A stretch of 64,000 nt of DNA from Tetragonia tetragonoides (GCA_038025085.1 CM076140.1:29437001-29501000), one strand, 5' to 3'; counted from the first letter of the stretch, positions 1 through 10,960 are shown. Program-made: numbers and translations. Notes: generated from the letters alone by a model not told the origin.

Positions 1-96
1 AATCTTTTATGCTAGTGTTTTCTGATTGTAGACAGCGTTTTAAATAAGGCTACATAAAAAATAATAATAATAATAATAATAAATAAAGATTCAAAA

Positions 97-216
97 AGGG
101 GTGCAACAAGAGGACGTCCTAGCAGGTCACCCATCCTGGTACTACTCTCGCCCAAGCACGCTTAACTGCGGAGTTCTGATGGGATCCGGTGCATTAGTGC
201 TGGTATGATCGCACCC
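97..216 (-). rRNA. 5S rRNA gene, copy 1
   Basis: 120 nt. + strand variants: acaagagg, gacgtcctagcagg, cctggtac; the other two thirds are consensus. Confidence 0.9.
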
Positions 217-432
217 ATCAAACTATTGCACAATATATATTTTAACCTTGTTCTTACACACATTTCTCAATCCCCGTGCGTCTCTTTTATAAGAAAATCA
301 ACGGTTTGTACCCGATCTTGCCGTAAAACACAACACGTCTCCTGAAATCTTTTATACTAGTGTTTTCTGACAGTAGACAGCATTTTAAATATGGCTACAT
401 AAAAAAAAATTAAAAGAAATGCAGATTAAAAA

Positions 433-552
433 AGGGGTGCAACACGAGGACTTCCAAAATGGTCACCCATCCTAGAACTACTCTCGCCCAAGCACGCTTA
501 GCTGCGGAGTTCTGATAGGATCCGGTGCATTAGTGCTGGTATGATCGCACTC
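433..552 (-). rRNA. 5S rRNA gene, copy 2
   Basis: 120 nt. Variants ccaaaatgg (box C edge), tagaactac, gataggatcc, gcactc at the 5' end. Confidence 0.88.
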
Positions 553-767
553 ATCAAACTATTGCACAAATTTTTTTTTATCCTTATTCTTACACACATT
601 TCTCATTCCCCGTCCGTCTCTTTTATCAGAAAATCAACGGTTTGTACACGATCTCGCCGTAAAAAAAACACGTCTCCTAAAATCTTTTATACTAGTGTTT
701 TCTAATATTAGACAGCGTTTTTAATAAGGCTACATAAAAAAAAAATTAAAAAAATGAGGATTCAAAA

Positions 768-887
768 AGGGGTGCAACACCAGGACTCCCCGGGAGGTCA
801 CCCTTCCTAGTACTACACTTGCCCAAGCACGCTTAACTACGGAGTTCTGATGGGATCCGGTGCATTAGTGCTGGTATGATCGCACCC
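768..887 (-). rRNA. 5S rRNA gene, copy 3
   Basis: 120 nt. Variants caccaggactccccggg, tacacttgccc, aactacgg. Confidence 0.88.
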
Positions 888-1099
888 ATCAAACTATTGC
901 ACAATATTTGTTTTAACCTTGTTCTTACACACATTTCTCACTCCCAGTGCGTGTCTTTTATCAGAAAATCAACGGTTTGTACCCGATCTCGCCGTAAAAC
1001 ACAACACGTCTCCTGAAATCTTTTATAATAGTGTTTTCTGATTGTAGACAGCGTTTTAAATTAGGCTACATAAAAATAAAAAAAAATGAATATTCGATA

Positions 1100-1218
1100 A
1101 GGATTGCAACACGAGGACTTCTTAGGAGATCACCATCCTAGTACTACTCTCGCCCAAGGACGCTTAACTGCGGAGTTCTGATGGGATCCAGTGCATTAGT
1201 GCTGGTATGATCGCACCC
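1100..1218 (-). rRNA. 5S rRNA gene, copy 4
   Basis: 119 nt; one base lost in box C (agatcaccatcc). The 3' end reads aggattgc, which weakens helix I. Confidence 0.83.
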
Positions 1219-1434
1219 ATTTAACTATTGCACAATATTTGTTTTAACTTTGTTCTTACACACATTTCTCATTCCTCGTGCGTCTCTTTTATCAGAAAAT
1301 TAACGGTTTGTAGCCGATCTCGCCGTAAAGCACAACACGTCTCCTGAAATCTTTTATACTAATGTTTTCTCATTGTAGACAGCGTTTAAAATAAGCCTAC
1401 ATAAAAAAAAAAATTTAAAAATGAAGATTCAAAA

Positions 1435-1554
1435 CGGGGTGCAAAACAAGGACTTCCCAGGAGGTCACCCATCCTAGTACTACTCTCGGCCAAGCACGCT
1501 TAACTGCAGAGTTTTGATGGGATCCGGCGCATTAGTGCTGGTATGATCGCACCC
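1435..1554 (-). rRNA. 5S rRNA gene, copy 5
   Basis: 120 nt. Variants gcaaaacaagg, ctcggcc, gcagagttttg, ccggcgc; the terminator T-run is cut by a G (caaaacgggg). Confidence 0.86.
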
Positions 1555-1770
1555 ATAAAACTATTGCACAATATTTTTTATAACCTTATTTTTAAACACA
1601 TTTCTCACTCCCCGTGCGTCTCTTTTATCGGAAAATAAACGGTTTGTACCCGATCTCGCCGTAAAACACAACACGTCTCCTAAAATCTTTTATACTAGTG
1701 TTTTCTAATGTTAGACAGCGTTTTAAATAAAGCTACATAAAAAAAAATTAAAAAAAATGAGGATACAAAA

Positions 1771-1889
1771 AGGGGTGCAACACGAGGACTCCCAAGGAGG
1801 TCACCCATCCTATTACTACACTTGCCCAAGCACGCATACTGCGGAGTTCTGATGGGATCCGGTGTATTAGTGCTGGTATGATCGCACCG
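1771..1889 (-). rRNA. 5S rRNA gene, copy 6
   Basis: 119 nt; a base is lost within box A (cacgcatactgcgg). Also tacacttgccc and gcaccg. Confidence 0.84.
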
Positions 1890-2115
1890 ATCAAACTATT
1901 GCACAATATTTGTTTTAACCTTGTTCTTACACACGTTTCTCACTCCCCGTGCGTCTCTTTTATCAGAAAATCAACGCTTTGTACACTATCTCGCCGTAAA
2001 ACACAACACGTCTCCTGAAATATTTTATACTAGTATTTTCTGATTGTAGACAGCGTTTTAAATAAGGCTACATAAAAATAAAAAATAAAAATTAAAAAAA
2101 AATGAAGATTCAATA

Positions 2116-2234
2116 AGGGTTGCAACACGAGGACTTCCCAGGAAGTCACCCATCCTAGTACTACTCTCGCCGAAGCACGCTTATCTGCGGAGTCTGATGG
2201 CATCCGATGCATTCGTGCTGGTATGATCGCACCC
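2116..2234 (-). rRNA. 5S rRNA gene, copy 7
   Basis: 119 nt. Variants tcgccgaag, ttatctgcgg, gagtctgatggcatcc (one base lost), cattcgtg. Confidence 0.84.
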
Positions 2235-2460
2235 ATCAAACTATTGCACAATATTTGTTTTAACCTTGTTCTTACACACAGTTCTCATTCCCCGTGCGTC
2301 TCTTTTATCAGAAAATCAACGGTTTGTACCCGACCTCGCCGTAAAACACAAGTCGTCACCTGAAATATTTTATACTAGTGTTTCTGATTGTAGACAGCGT
2401 TTTAATTAAGGCTACATAAAAAAAATAAAAATAAAATAAAAATAAAATGAAAATTCAAAA

Positions 2461-2580
2461 AGGGGTGCAACACGAGGACTTCCCAGGAGGTCACCCATCC
2501 TAGTACTACTCTCGCCGAAACACGCTTATCTGCGGAGTGCTGATGGAATCCGGTACATTAGTGCTGGTATGATCGCACCC
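2461..2580 (-). rRNA. 5S rRNA gene, copy 8
   Basis: 120 nt. Variants tcgccgaaacac, ttatctgcgg, gtgctgatggaatcc, ggtacatt. Confidence 0.87.
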
Positions 2581-2796
2581 ATCAAACTATTGCACAATAT
2601 TTGTTTGAACCTTGTTCTACACACATTTCTCACTCCCCGTGCGTCTCTTTTGTCAGAAAATCAACGGTTTGTACCCGATCTTGCCGTAAAACACAACACG
2701 TCTCCTGAAATCTTTTATAATGGTGTTTTCTGATTGTAGACAGCGTTTTAAATAAGGATACATAAAATAAAATTAAAACAAAATGAAGATTCAAAA

Positions 2797-2916
2797 AGGA
2801 ATGCAACACGAGGACTTCCCAGGAGGTCACCCATCCTAGTATTACTCTCGCCCAAGCACGCTTAACTGCGGAGTTCTGATGGGATCCGGTTCATTAGTGC
2901 TGGTATGATCGCACCC
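2797..2916 (-). rRNA. 5S rRNA gene, copy 9
   Basis: 120 nt. Variants aggaatgcaac, agtattac, ggttcatt; related to copy 13. Confidence 0.88.
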
Positions 2917-3132
2917 ATTAAACAATTGCACAATATTTTGTTTTAACCTTGTTCTTACACACATTTCTCACTCCCTGTGCGTCTCTTTTATCACAAAATC
3001 AACGGTTTGTAACCGATCTCATCGTAAAACACAACACGTCACCTGAAATCTTTTATACTAGTGTTTCTGATTGTAGACAGCGTTTTAAATAAGGCTACTT
3101 AAAAAAAATTTAAAAAAAATGAAGATTCAAAA

Positions 3133-3252
3133 AGGGGTCCAACATAAGGACTTCCCAAGAGGTCACCCATCCTAGTACTACTCTCGCCGAAGCACGCTTA
3201 TCTGCGGAGTTCTGATGGGATCCGGTGCATTAGTGCTGGTATGATCGCACCC
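3133..3252 (-). rRNA. 5S rRNA gene, copy 10
   Basis: 120 nt. Variants ggtccaacataagg, gccgaag. Upstream region reads attgaaaatat, losing the GC at -12/-13; copy 18 shares this. Confidence 0.86.
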
Positions 3253-3465
3253 ATTAAATTATTGAAAATATTTTTTTAACCTTGTTCTTACACACATTTC
3301 TCACACCCCGTGCGTCTCTTTTATCAGAAAATCAACGATTTGTACCCGATCACGCTGTAAAATACAAAACGTCTACTGAAATCTTTTATACAAGTGTTTT
3401 CTGATTGTAGACAGCGTTTTAAATAAGGCTACATAAAAAAAATAGTAAGAAATGAAGATTCAAAA

Positions 3466-3585
3466 AGGGGTGCAACACGAGAACTTCCCAGGAGGTCACC
3501 CATCCTAGTACTACTCTCGCCGAAACACGTTTATCTGCGGTGTTCTGATGCAATCCGGTGCATTAGTGCTGCTATGATCGCACCC
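3466..3585 (-). rRNA. 5S rRNA gene, copy 11
   Basis: 120 nt. Variants cgagaac, ccgaaacacgttta, gatgcaatcc, gctatgatcg; partner of copy 19. Confidence 0.86.
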
Positions 3586-3804
3586 ATCAAACTATTGCAC
3601 AATATTTGTTTTAACCTTGTTCTTACACACATTTCTCACTCCCCGTGCGTCTCTTTTGTCAGAAAATCAACGGTTTGTACCCGATCTCGACGTAAAACAC
3701 AACACGCCTCCTGAAATCTTTTATACTAGTGTTTTCTAATTGTAGACAGCGTTTTAAATAAGTCTACATATAAAATAAATTTTAAAAAAAATGAAGATTC
3801 AAAA

Positions 3805-3924
3805 AGAGGTGTAACACGAGGACTTCCCAGGAGGTCACCCATCCTAATACTAGTCTCGCCCAAGCACGCTTAACTACGGAGTTCTTATGGGATCCGATGC
3901 ATTAGTGCTAGTATGATCGCACCC
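3805..3924 (-). rRNA. 5S rRNA gene, copy 12
   Basis: 120 nt. Variants agaggtgtaac, ctaatactagtctc, aactacgg, ttcttatgg; partner of copy 20. Confidence 0.86.
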
Positions 3925-4140
3925 AACAAACTATTGCACAATATTTGTTTTAACCTTGTTCTTACACACATTTTTCACTCCCCGTGCGTCTCTTTTATCA
4001 GAAAATTAAGGGTTTGTACCCGATCTTGCCGTAAAACACAACACGTCTCCTTAAATCTTTTATACTGGTGTTTTTTGATTGTAGACAGCGTTCTAAATAA
4101 GGCTACATAAAAAAAATTTAAAAAAAATGAAGATTCAAAA

Positions 4141-4260
4141 AGGAATCCAACACGATGACTTCCCAGGAGGTTACCCATCCTAGTATTACTCTCGCCCAAG
4201 CACGCTTATCTGCGGAGTTCTGATGGGATCCGGTTCATTAGTGCTGGTATGATCGCACCC
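4141..4260 (-). rRNA. 5S rRNA gene, copy 13
   Basis: 120 nt. Variants aggaatccaacacgatg, ggttaccc, agtattac, ggttcatt. Confidence 0.86.
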
Positions 4261-4441
4261 ATCAAACTATTGCACAATATTTTTTTTAACCTTGGTCTTA
4301 CACACATTTCTCACTCCCTGTGCGTCTCTTTTATCAGAAAATCAACGGTTTGTACCAGATCTCGCCGTAAAACACAACACGTCTCCTGAAATCTTTTATA
4401 CTAGTGTTTTTTTTATTGTAGACAACGTTTTAAATAACGCT

Positions 4442-4445
<4 letters not shown>

Positions 4446-4484
<39 letters not shown>
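4446..4484. repeat. A39 homopolymer in 5S spacer
   Basis: An uninterrupted run of 39 A lies where most spacers have an A-rich tract of 15-20 bases with an internal tt. It is an expansion on the terminator side of copy 14. A run of equal length occurs at 60755-60793. Confidence 0.9.
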
Positions 4485-4486
<2 letters not shown>

Positions 4487-4497
4487 AAGATTCAAAA

Positions 4498-4617
4498 AGG
4501 GGTGCAACACGAGGACTTCTCAGGAGGTCACCCATCCTAGTACTACTCTCGCCCAAGCACGCTTAGCTGTACAATTCTGATGGGATCGAGTGTATTCGTG
4601 GTGGAATGATCGCACCC
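4498..4617 (-). rRNA. 5S rRNA gene, copy 14 (diverged 5' half)
   Basis: 120 nt, but the 5' half is unusually altered: ctgtacaattctg, gatcgagtgtattcg, tggtggaatg. Followed by the A39 run. Possibly a pseudogene. Confidence 0.78.
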
Positions 4618-4820
4618 ATAAAACTATTGCACAATATTTGTTTTAACCTTGTTCTTACACACATTTCTCACTCCCCGTGCATCTCTTTTATCCGAAAATC
4701 AACGGTTTGTACCCAATCTCGCCGTAAAACACAACACGTCTCCTGAAATCTTTTATACTAGTGTTTTCTGATTGTAGATAGCGTTTTAAATAAGGCTACA
4801 TAACCAAAAAAAAAAAAAAA

Positions 4821-4940
4821 AGGGGTGCAACACGAGGACTTCCCAGGAGGTCACCCATCCTTGTACTACTCTCGCCCAAGCACGATTAATTGCGGAGTTC
4901 TAATGGGATCAGGTGCATTAGTGCTAGTATGATCGCACCT
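4821..4940 (-). rRNA. 5S rRNA gene, copy 15
   Basis: 120 nt. Variants cttgtactac, cacgattaattgcgg, taatgggatcagg, gctagtatg, gcacct; nearly the same as copy 64, 16 kb away. Confidence 0.87.
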
Positions 4941-5155
4941 AACAAACTACTGCATAATATTTGTTTTAACCATGTTCTTACACACATTTCTCACTCCCCG
5001 TGCGTCTCTTTTATCAGAAAAAAAACGGTTCGTACCAGATCTCGCCGTAAAACACAATACGTCTCCTGAAATCTTTTATACTAGTGTTTTCTGATTGTAG
5101 ACAGCGTTTTAAATAAGGCAAAATAAAAAAATAAAAAAAAAATGAAGATTCAAAA

Positions 5156-5275
5156 AGGGGTGCAACACGAGGAATTCCCAGGAGGTCACCCATCCTAGTA
5201 CTAGTCTCGCCGAAGCAAGCTTATCTGCGGAGCTATGATGGGATCCGGTGCATTAGTGCTGGTATGATCGCACCC
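5156..5275 (-). rRNA. 5S rRNA gene, copy 16
   Basis: 120 nt. Variants ggaattccc, actagtctcgccgaagc, gagctatgatgg; partner of copy 22. Confidence 0.86.
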
Positions 5276-5494
5276 ATCAAACTATTGCACAATATTTGTT
5301 TTAACCTTGTTCTTACACACATATCTCACTCCCCGTGCTTCTCTTTTATCAGAAAATCAACGGTTTGTACCAGATCTCGCCGTAAAATACAATACGTCTC
5401 CTGAAATCTTTTATACTAGTGTTTTCTGATTAAAGACAGCGTTTGAAATAAGGCTACATAAAAAAAAAAAAATTAAAAAAATGAAGATTCAAAA

Positions 5495-5614
5495 AGGGGT
5501 GCAACACGAGGACTTCCCAGGAGGTCACCCACCCTAGTACGACTCTCGCCCAAGCACGCTTAGCTGTAGAGTTCTGATAGGATCCAGTGTATTAGTGCTG
5601 GTATGATCGCACCC
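5495..5614 (-). rRNA. 5S rRNA gene, copy 17
   Basis: 120 nt. Variants acccaccctagtacgac, tagctgtagag, gatagg, ccagtgtatt; partner of copy 23. Confidence 0.86.
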
Positions 5615-5830
5615 ATAACACTATTGCACAATATTTGTTTTAACATTTTTCTTACACACATTTCTCACTCACCGTGCGTCTCTTTTATGAGAAAATCAAC
5701 GGTTTGTTCCCGATCTCACCGAAAAACACAACCCGTCTCTTGAAATCTTTTATACTAGTGTTTTCTGATTGTAGACAGCATTTTAAATAAGTGTAAATAA
5801 AAAAAAATAAAAAAAAATGAAGATTCAAAA

Positions 5831-5950
5831 AGGGGTGTAACACAAGGACTTCCCAGGAGGTCACCCATCCTAGTACTACTCTCGCCCAAGCACGTTTAAC
5901 TGCGGAGTTCTAATGGGATCCGGTGCATTAGTGCTGGTATGATCGCACCC
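5831..5950 (-). rRNA. 5S rRNA gene, copy 18
   Basis: 120 nt. Variants gtgtaacacaagg, cacgtttaac, ctaatgg. Upstream attgaaaatat lacks the -12 GC, as copy 10. Confidence 0.86.
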
Positions 5951-6163
5951 ATTAAACTATTGAAAATATTTGTTTTAACTTTGTTCTTACACACATTTCT
6001 CACTCCCCGTGCATCTCTTTTATCAGAAAATCAACGGTTTGTACCCGATCACGCCGTAAAATACAACACGTCTACTGAAATCTTTTATACTAGTGTTTTT
6101 GATTGTAGACAGCGTTTTAAATAAGGCTACATCAAAAAAATAAAAAGAAATGAAGATTCAAAA

Positions 6164-6283
6164 AGGGGTGCAACACGAGAACTTCCCAGGAGGTCACCCA
6201 TCCTAGTACTACTCTCGCCGAAACACGCTTGTCTGCGGTGTTCTGATGGAATCCGGTGCATTAGTGCTGCTATGATCGCACCC
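6164..6283 (-). rRNA. 5S rRNA gene, copy 19
   Basis: 120 nt. Variants cgagaac, ccgaaacacgcttgtc, ggtgttctgatgg, gctatg. Confidence 0.86.
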
Positions 6284-6501
6284 ATCAAACTATTGCACAA
6301 TATTTGTTTTAACCTTGTTCTTACACACATTTCTCACTCCCCGTGCGTCTCTTTTGTCAGAAAATCAACGGTTTGTACCCGATCTCGACATAAAACACAA
6401 CACGTGTCCTGAAATCTTTTATACTAGTGTTTTCTGATTGTAGACAGCGTTTTAAACAAGTCTACATATAAAAAAAATTAAAAAAAAATGAAGATTCAAA
6501 A

Positions 6502-6621
6502 AGAGGTGTAACACGAGGACTTCCCAGGAGGTCACCCATCCTAATACTAGTCTCGCCCAAGCACGCTTAACTACGGAGTTCTGATGGGATCCGGTGCATT
6601 AGTGCTACTATGATCGCACCC
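6502..6621 (-). rRNA. 5S rRNA gene, copy 20
   Basis: 120 nt. Variants agaggtgtaac, ctaatactagtctc, aactacgg, gctactatg. Confidence 0.86.
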
Positions 6622-6839
6622 AACAAACTATTGCACAATATTTGTTTTAACCTAGTTCTTACACACACTTCTCACTCCCCGTGCGTCTCTTTTATAAGAA
6701 AATCAACGGTTTGTACCCGATCTTGCCGTAAAACACAACACGTCTCCTGAAATCTTTTATACTGGTGTATTTTTTGATTGTAGACAGCGTTTTAAATAAG
6801 GCTACATAAAAAAAAATTTTAAAAAATGAAGATTCAAAA

Positions 6840-6959
6840 AGGAATGCAACACGAGGACTTCCCAGGAGGTCACCCATCCTAGTATTACTCTCGCCCAAGC
6901 ACGCTTAACTGCGGCGTTCTGATGGGATCAGGTGCATTAGTGCTAGTATGATCGCATCT
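6840..6959 (-). rRNA. 5S rRNA gene, copy 21 (recombinant)
   Basis: 120 nt. The 3' half matches copy 13 (aggaatgcaac, agtattac); the 5' half and upstream region match copy 15 (gatcagg, gctagtatg, aacaaactactgcataat). A crossover inside the gene is the simplest reading. Confidence 0.87.
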
Positions 6960-7173
6960 AACAAACTACTGCATAATATTTGTTTTAACCTTTTTCTTAC
7001 ACACTTTTCTCACTCCCCGTGCGTCTCTTTTATCAGAAAAAAACGGTTCGCACCTGATCTCACCGTAAAACACAATACGTCTCCTGAAATCTTTTATACT
7101 AGTGTTTTCTGATTGTAGACAGCGTTTTAAATAAGGCAAAATAAAAAAAATGAAAAAAATGGAAGATTCAAAA

Positions 7174-7293
7174 AGGGGTGCAACACGAGGAATTCCCAGG
7201 AGGTCACCTATCCTAGTACTAGTCTCGCCGAAGCAAGCTTATCTGCGGAGCTATGATGGGATCCGGTGCATTAGTGCTGGTATGATCGCACCC
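7174..7293 (-). rRNA. 5S rRNA gene, copy 22
   Basis: 120 nt. Variants ggaattccc, acctatcc, actagtctcgccgaagc, gagctatg. Confidence 0.86.
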
Positions 7294-7508
7294 ATCAAAC
7301 TATTTCACAATATTTGTTTTAACCTTGTTCTTACACACATTTTTCACTCCCCGTGCGTCTCTTTTATCAGAAAATCAACGGTTTGTACTAGATCTAGCCG
7401 TAAAACACAATACGTCTCCTGAAATCTTTTATACTAGTGTTTTCTGATTGTAGACAGCGTTTAAAATAAGGCTACATAAAAAAAAAAATTAAAAATGAAA
7501 ATTCAAAA

Positions 7509-7628
7509 AGGGGTGCAACACGAGGACTTCCTAGGAGGTCACCCATCCTAGTACTACTCTCGCCCAAGCACGCTTAGCTGCAGAGTTCTGATAGGATCCG
7601 GTGTATTAGTGCTGGTATGATCGCACCC
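7509..7628 (-). rRNA. 5S rRNA gene, copy 23
   Basis: 120 nt. Variants cttcctagg, tagctgcagag, gatagg, gtgtatt. Confidence 0.87.
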
Positions 7629-7827
7629 ATAACACTATTGCACAATATTTGTTTTAACCTTTTTCTTATACACATTTCTCACTCACCGTGCGTTTCTTTT
7701 ATCAGAAAATGAACGGTTTGTATCCGATCTCGCCGAAAAACACAACACGTCTCTTGAAATCTTTTATACTAGTGTTTTCTGATTGTATATAGCGTTTTAA
7801 ATAAGGCTACATAAAAAAAATATAAAA

Positions 7828-7947
7828 AGGGGTGCAACAGGAGGACTTCCCAGGAGGTCACCCATCCTACTACTACTCTCGCCCAAGCACGCAAAATTGC
7901 GGAGTTCTAATGGGATCAGGTGCATTAGTGCTAGTATGATCGCACCT
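7828..7947 (-). rRNA. 5S rRNA gene, copy 24
   Basis: 120 nt. Variants aacaggagg, cacgcaaaattgcgg, gatcagg, gctagtatg, gcacct. Its upstream spacer has lost about 60-70 bp (ggtttaaccttgttctaaatg). Confidence 0.85.
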
Positions 7948-8116
7948 ATCAAACTATTGCACAATATTTGTTTTAACCTTGTTCTTACACACATTTCTCA
8001 CTCCCCGTGCGTATCTTTTATCAGAAAATCAACGGTTTAACCTTGTTCTAAATGTAGATAGCGTTTTAAATAAGTCTACAAAAAAAAAAAATTAAAAAAA
8101 AAATGAAGATTTAAAA

Positions 8117-8235
8117 AGGGGTGCTACACGAGGACTTCCCAAGAGGTCACCCATCCTAGTATACTCTCGGCCAAGCACGCTTAACTACGGAGTTCTGATG
8201 GGATCCTATGCATTAGTGCTGGTATGATCGCACCT
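8117..8235 (-). rRNA. 5S rRNA gene, copy 25 (type A)
   Basis: 119 nt; a base is lost between box C and box A (agtatactctcggcc). Also gtgctacacg, ggatcctatgc, gcacct. Confidence 0.85.
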
Positions 8236-8453
8236 AGTAAACTATTGCACAATATTTGTTTTAACCTTGTTCTTACACACATTTCTCACTCCCCGTGCGT
8301 CTATTTTATTAGAAAATCAACGAATTGTACCCGATCTCGCCGTAAAACACAACACGTCTCCTGAAATCATTTATACTAGTGTTTTCTGATTGTAGACAGC
8401 GTTTTAAATAAGGCTAGGTAAAAAAAAAATTAAAAATAAATGAAGATTCAAAA

Positions 8454-8574
8454 AGGGGTGCAACCACGAGGACTTCCCAGGAGGTCACCCATCCTAATAC
8501 TACTCTCGCCCAAGCACGCTTAACTGCGGAGTTCTAAAGGGATCCGGTGCGTTAGCGCTGGTATGATCGCACCC
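8454..8574 (-). rRNA. 5S rRNA gene, copy 26 (type B)
   Basis: 121 nt; extra C in caaccacgagg. Also ctaatac, tctaaagg, gcgttagcgctgg. Confidence 0.86.
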
Positions 8575-8795
8575 ATAAAACTATTGCACAATATTTGTTT
8601 TAACCTTGTTCTTACACACATTTCTCACTCCCCGTGCATCTCTTTTATTAGAAAATAAACGGTTTGTACCCGATCTCGCCGTAAAACAAAACACGTCTCC
8701 TGAAATCTTTTATACTAGTGTTTTCTGATTGTAGACGGCGTTTTAAATAAGGCTACATAAGTAAATAAAAAATTAAAAAAAATGAAGATTCAAAA

Positions 8796-8915
8796 AGGTG
8801 TGAAACACGAGGACTTCCCAGGAGGTCACCCATTCTAGTACTACTCTCGCCCAAGCACGCTTAACTGCGGTGTTCTGATGGGATCCGGTGCTTTAGTGTT
8901 GGTATGATCGCACCC
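8796..8915 (-). rRNA. 5S rRNA gene, copy 27 (type C)
   Basis: 120 nt. Variants aggtgtgaaac, cattcta, ggtgttctg, gctttagtgttgg. Confidence 0.87.
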
Positions 8916-9150
8916 ATTAAACTATTGCACAATATTTGTTTTAACCTTGTTCTTACACACATTTCTCACTCCCCGTGCGTATCTTTTATCCGAAAATTAA
9001 CGGTTTGTACCCGATCGCGCCGTAAAACACAACACGTCTCCTGAAATCTTTTATACTATTGTTTTCTGATTGTAGATATCGTTTTAAATAAGGCTACATG
9101 AAATAAAAATAAAAATAATTTTTTTTTTTAAAAAGAATGAAGATTCAAAA

Positions 9151-9270
9151 AAGGGTGCAACACGAGGACATCCCAGGAGGTCACCCATCCTAATACTACT
9201 CTCGCGTAAGCAGGCTTAACTGTGGAGTTCTGATGGGATCCGGTGCATTAGTGCTGGTATGACCGCACCC
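9151..9270 (-). rRNA. 5S rRNA gene, copy 28 (type D)
   Basis: 120 nt. Variants gacatccc, ctaatac, gcgtaagcagg, gaccgcaccc. The adjoining spacer has a T9 run beside A-runs. Confidence 0.86.
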
Positions 9271-9487
9271 ATCAAACTATTGCACAATATTTGTTTTACC
9301 CTTGTTTTTACACACATTTTTCACTCCCTGTGCGTCACTTTTATCAGAAAATCAACGGCTTGTACACGATCTCGCCGTAAAATACAATACGTCTCCTGAA
9401 ATCTTTTATACTAGTGTTTTCTGATTGTAGACAACATTTCAAAATAAGGCTACATAAAAAAAATTAAAAAAAAATGAAGATTCAAAA

Positions 9488-9607
9488 AGGGGTGCAAGAC
9501 GAGAACTTCCCAGGACGTCAGCCATCCTAGTACAACTCTCGCCGAAGCAAGCTTATTTGCGGAGCTCTGATCGGATCCGGTGCATTAGTGCTGGTATGAT
9601 CGCACCC
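9488..9607 (-). rRNA. 5S rRNA gene, copy 29 (type E)
   Basis: 120 nt. Variants gcaagacgagaac, ggacgtcagcc, ccgaagcaagcttattt, gctctgatcgg. Confidence 0.86.
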
Positions 9608-9822
9608 ATCAAACTATTGCACAATATTTGTTTTAACCTTCTTCTTACACATTTTTCTCACTCCCCGTGCGTCTCTTTTATCAGAAAATCGACGGTTTGT
9701 ACCCGATCTCATCGTAAAACACAACACGTCTGAAATATTTTATACTAGTGTTTCCTGATTGTAGACAGCGTTTTACATAAGGCTACATTAAAAAAAATTA
9801 AAAAAAAAATGAAGATTCAAAA

Positions 9823-9942
9823 AGGGGTGCAACACGAGGACTTCCCAGGAGGTCACCCATCCTAGTACTACAATCGCCCAAGCACGTTGAATTGCGGACT
9901 TCTGATGGGATCCGGTGCATTAGAGCTGGTATGATCGCACCC
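9823..9942 (-). rRNA. 5S rRNA gene, copy 30 (type F)
   Basis: 120 nt. Variants tacaatcgccc, cacgttgaattgcgg, acttctg, ttagagctgg. Confidence 0.86.
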
Positions 9943-10168
9943 ATCAAACTATTGCACAATATTTGTTTTAACCTTGTTCTTACACACATTTCTCAGTCCC
10001 CGTGCGTCTCTTTTATCAGAAAATCAACGGTTTGTACCCGATCTCGCCGCAAAACACAACACGTCTCCTGAAATCTTTTATACTAGTGTTTTCTGATTGT
10101 AGGCAGCGTTTTAAATAAGGCTACATAAAAATTAAAAAAAAATAAAAAAACAAAACGAAGATTCAAAA

Positions 10169-10288
10169 AGGGGTGCAACACGAGGACTTCCCAGGAGGTC
10201 ACCCATCCTAGTACTACTCTCGCTCAAGCACGCTTAACTGCGGGGTTGTGATGGGATCCGGTGCATTAGTGCTGGTATGATAGCACCC
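10169..10288 (-). rRNA. 5S rRNA gene, copy 31 (type G)
   Basis: 120 nt. Variants cgctcaag, gcggggttgtgatgg, gatagcaccc. Confidence 0.87.
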
Positions 10289-10505
10289 ATCAAACTATTG
10301 CACAATATTTATTTCAACCTTGTTCTTACACACATTTCTCACTCCCCGTTCGTCTCTTTTATCAGAAATTCAATGGTTTGTACCCGATCTCGCCGTAAAA
10401 CACAACACGTCTCCTGAAATCTTTTATACTAGTGTTTTCAGATTGTAGACAGTGTTTTAAATAAGGCTACATAAAAAAAAAAATTAAAAAAATGAAGATT
10501 CAAAA

Positions 10506-10625
10506 GGGGCTGCAACACGAGGACTTCCTAGGAGGTCACCCATCCTACTACGACACTCGCCCAAGCACGCTTCACAGCGGAGTTCTGATGGGATCCGGTG
10601 CATTAGTGCCGGTATGATAGCACCC
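10506..10625 (-). rRNA. 5S rRNA gene, copy 32 (type H)
   Basis: 120 nt with an altered 3' end (ggggctgcaac) and only four terminator Ts. Also ctactacgacac, cttcacagcgg, gtgccgg, gatagcaccc. Confidence 0.86.
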
Positions 10626-10840
10626 ATCAAACTATTGCACAATATTTATTTTAACCTTGTTCTTACACACATTTCCCACTCCTCGTTCGTCTCTTTTATC
10701 AGAAATTTAATGGTTTGTACCCGATCTCGCCGTAAAACACAACACGTCTCCTGAAATCTTTTATACTAGTGTTTTCTGATTGTAGACAGTGTTTTAAATA
10801 AGGCTACATAAAAAAAAAAAAAAAAAATGAAGATTCAAAA

Positions 10841-10960
10841 GGGGCTGCAACACGAGGACTTCCTAGGAGGTCACCCATCCTACTACGACACTCGCCCAAG
10901 CACGCTTCACTGCGGAGTTCTGATGGGATCCGGTGCATTAGTGCTGGTATGATCGCACCC
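10841..10960 (-). rRNA. 5S rRNA gene, copy 33 (type H')
   Basis: 120 nt. As type H but cttcactgcgg and gatcgcaccc. Its upstream spacer is type I-like (cggtgtgtaccc), marking loss of the I gene in this row. Confidence 0.86.

Larger units (their letters stand above)
3133..7947 (-). repeat. Higher-order repeat of eight 5S monomers (~2.7 kb register)
   Basis: Copies 10, 11, 12, 13 recur as copies 18, 19, 20, 21 at offsets of 2697-2699 bp with shared private variants (gaaaatat upstream region; cgagaac with gctatg; agaggtgtaac; aggaatgc). Copies 16 and 17 recur as 22 and 23 at ~2.0 kb because the second row lost units. Copy 21 joins a copy-13-like 3' half to a copy-15-like 5' half. Confidence 0.85.

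Noticed and set aside
7150..7422. Plus-strand ORFs across 5S units (up to about 114 codons)
   Set aside because: Antisense shadow of the rRNA gene and spacer; open only where indels happen to keep frame.
9798..9989. Repeated ~63-70 codon minus-strand ORFs beginning MCVRTRLKQILCNSLMGAIIPALMH, seen dozens of times
   Set aside because: They are translations of the 5S upstream region and 5S gene. They recur only because the monomer recurs, and they break in most copies; no evidence of protein coding.
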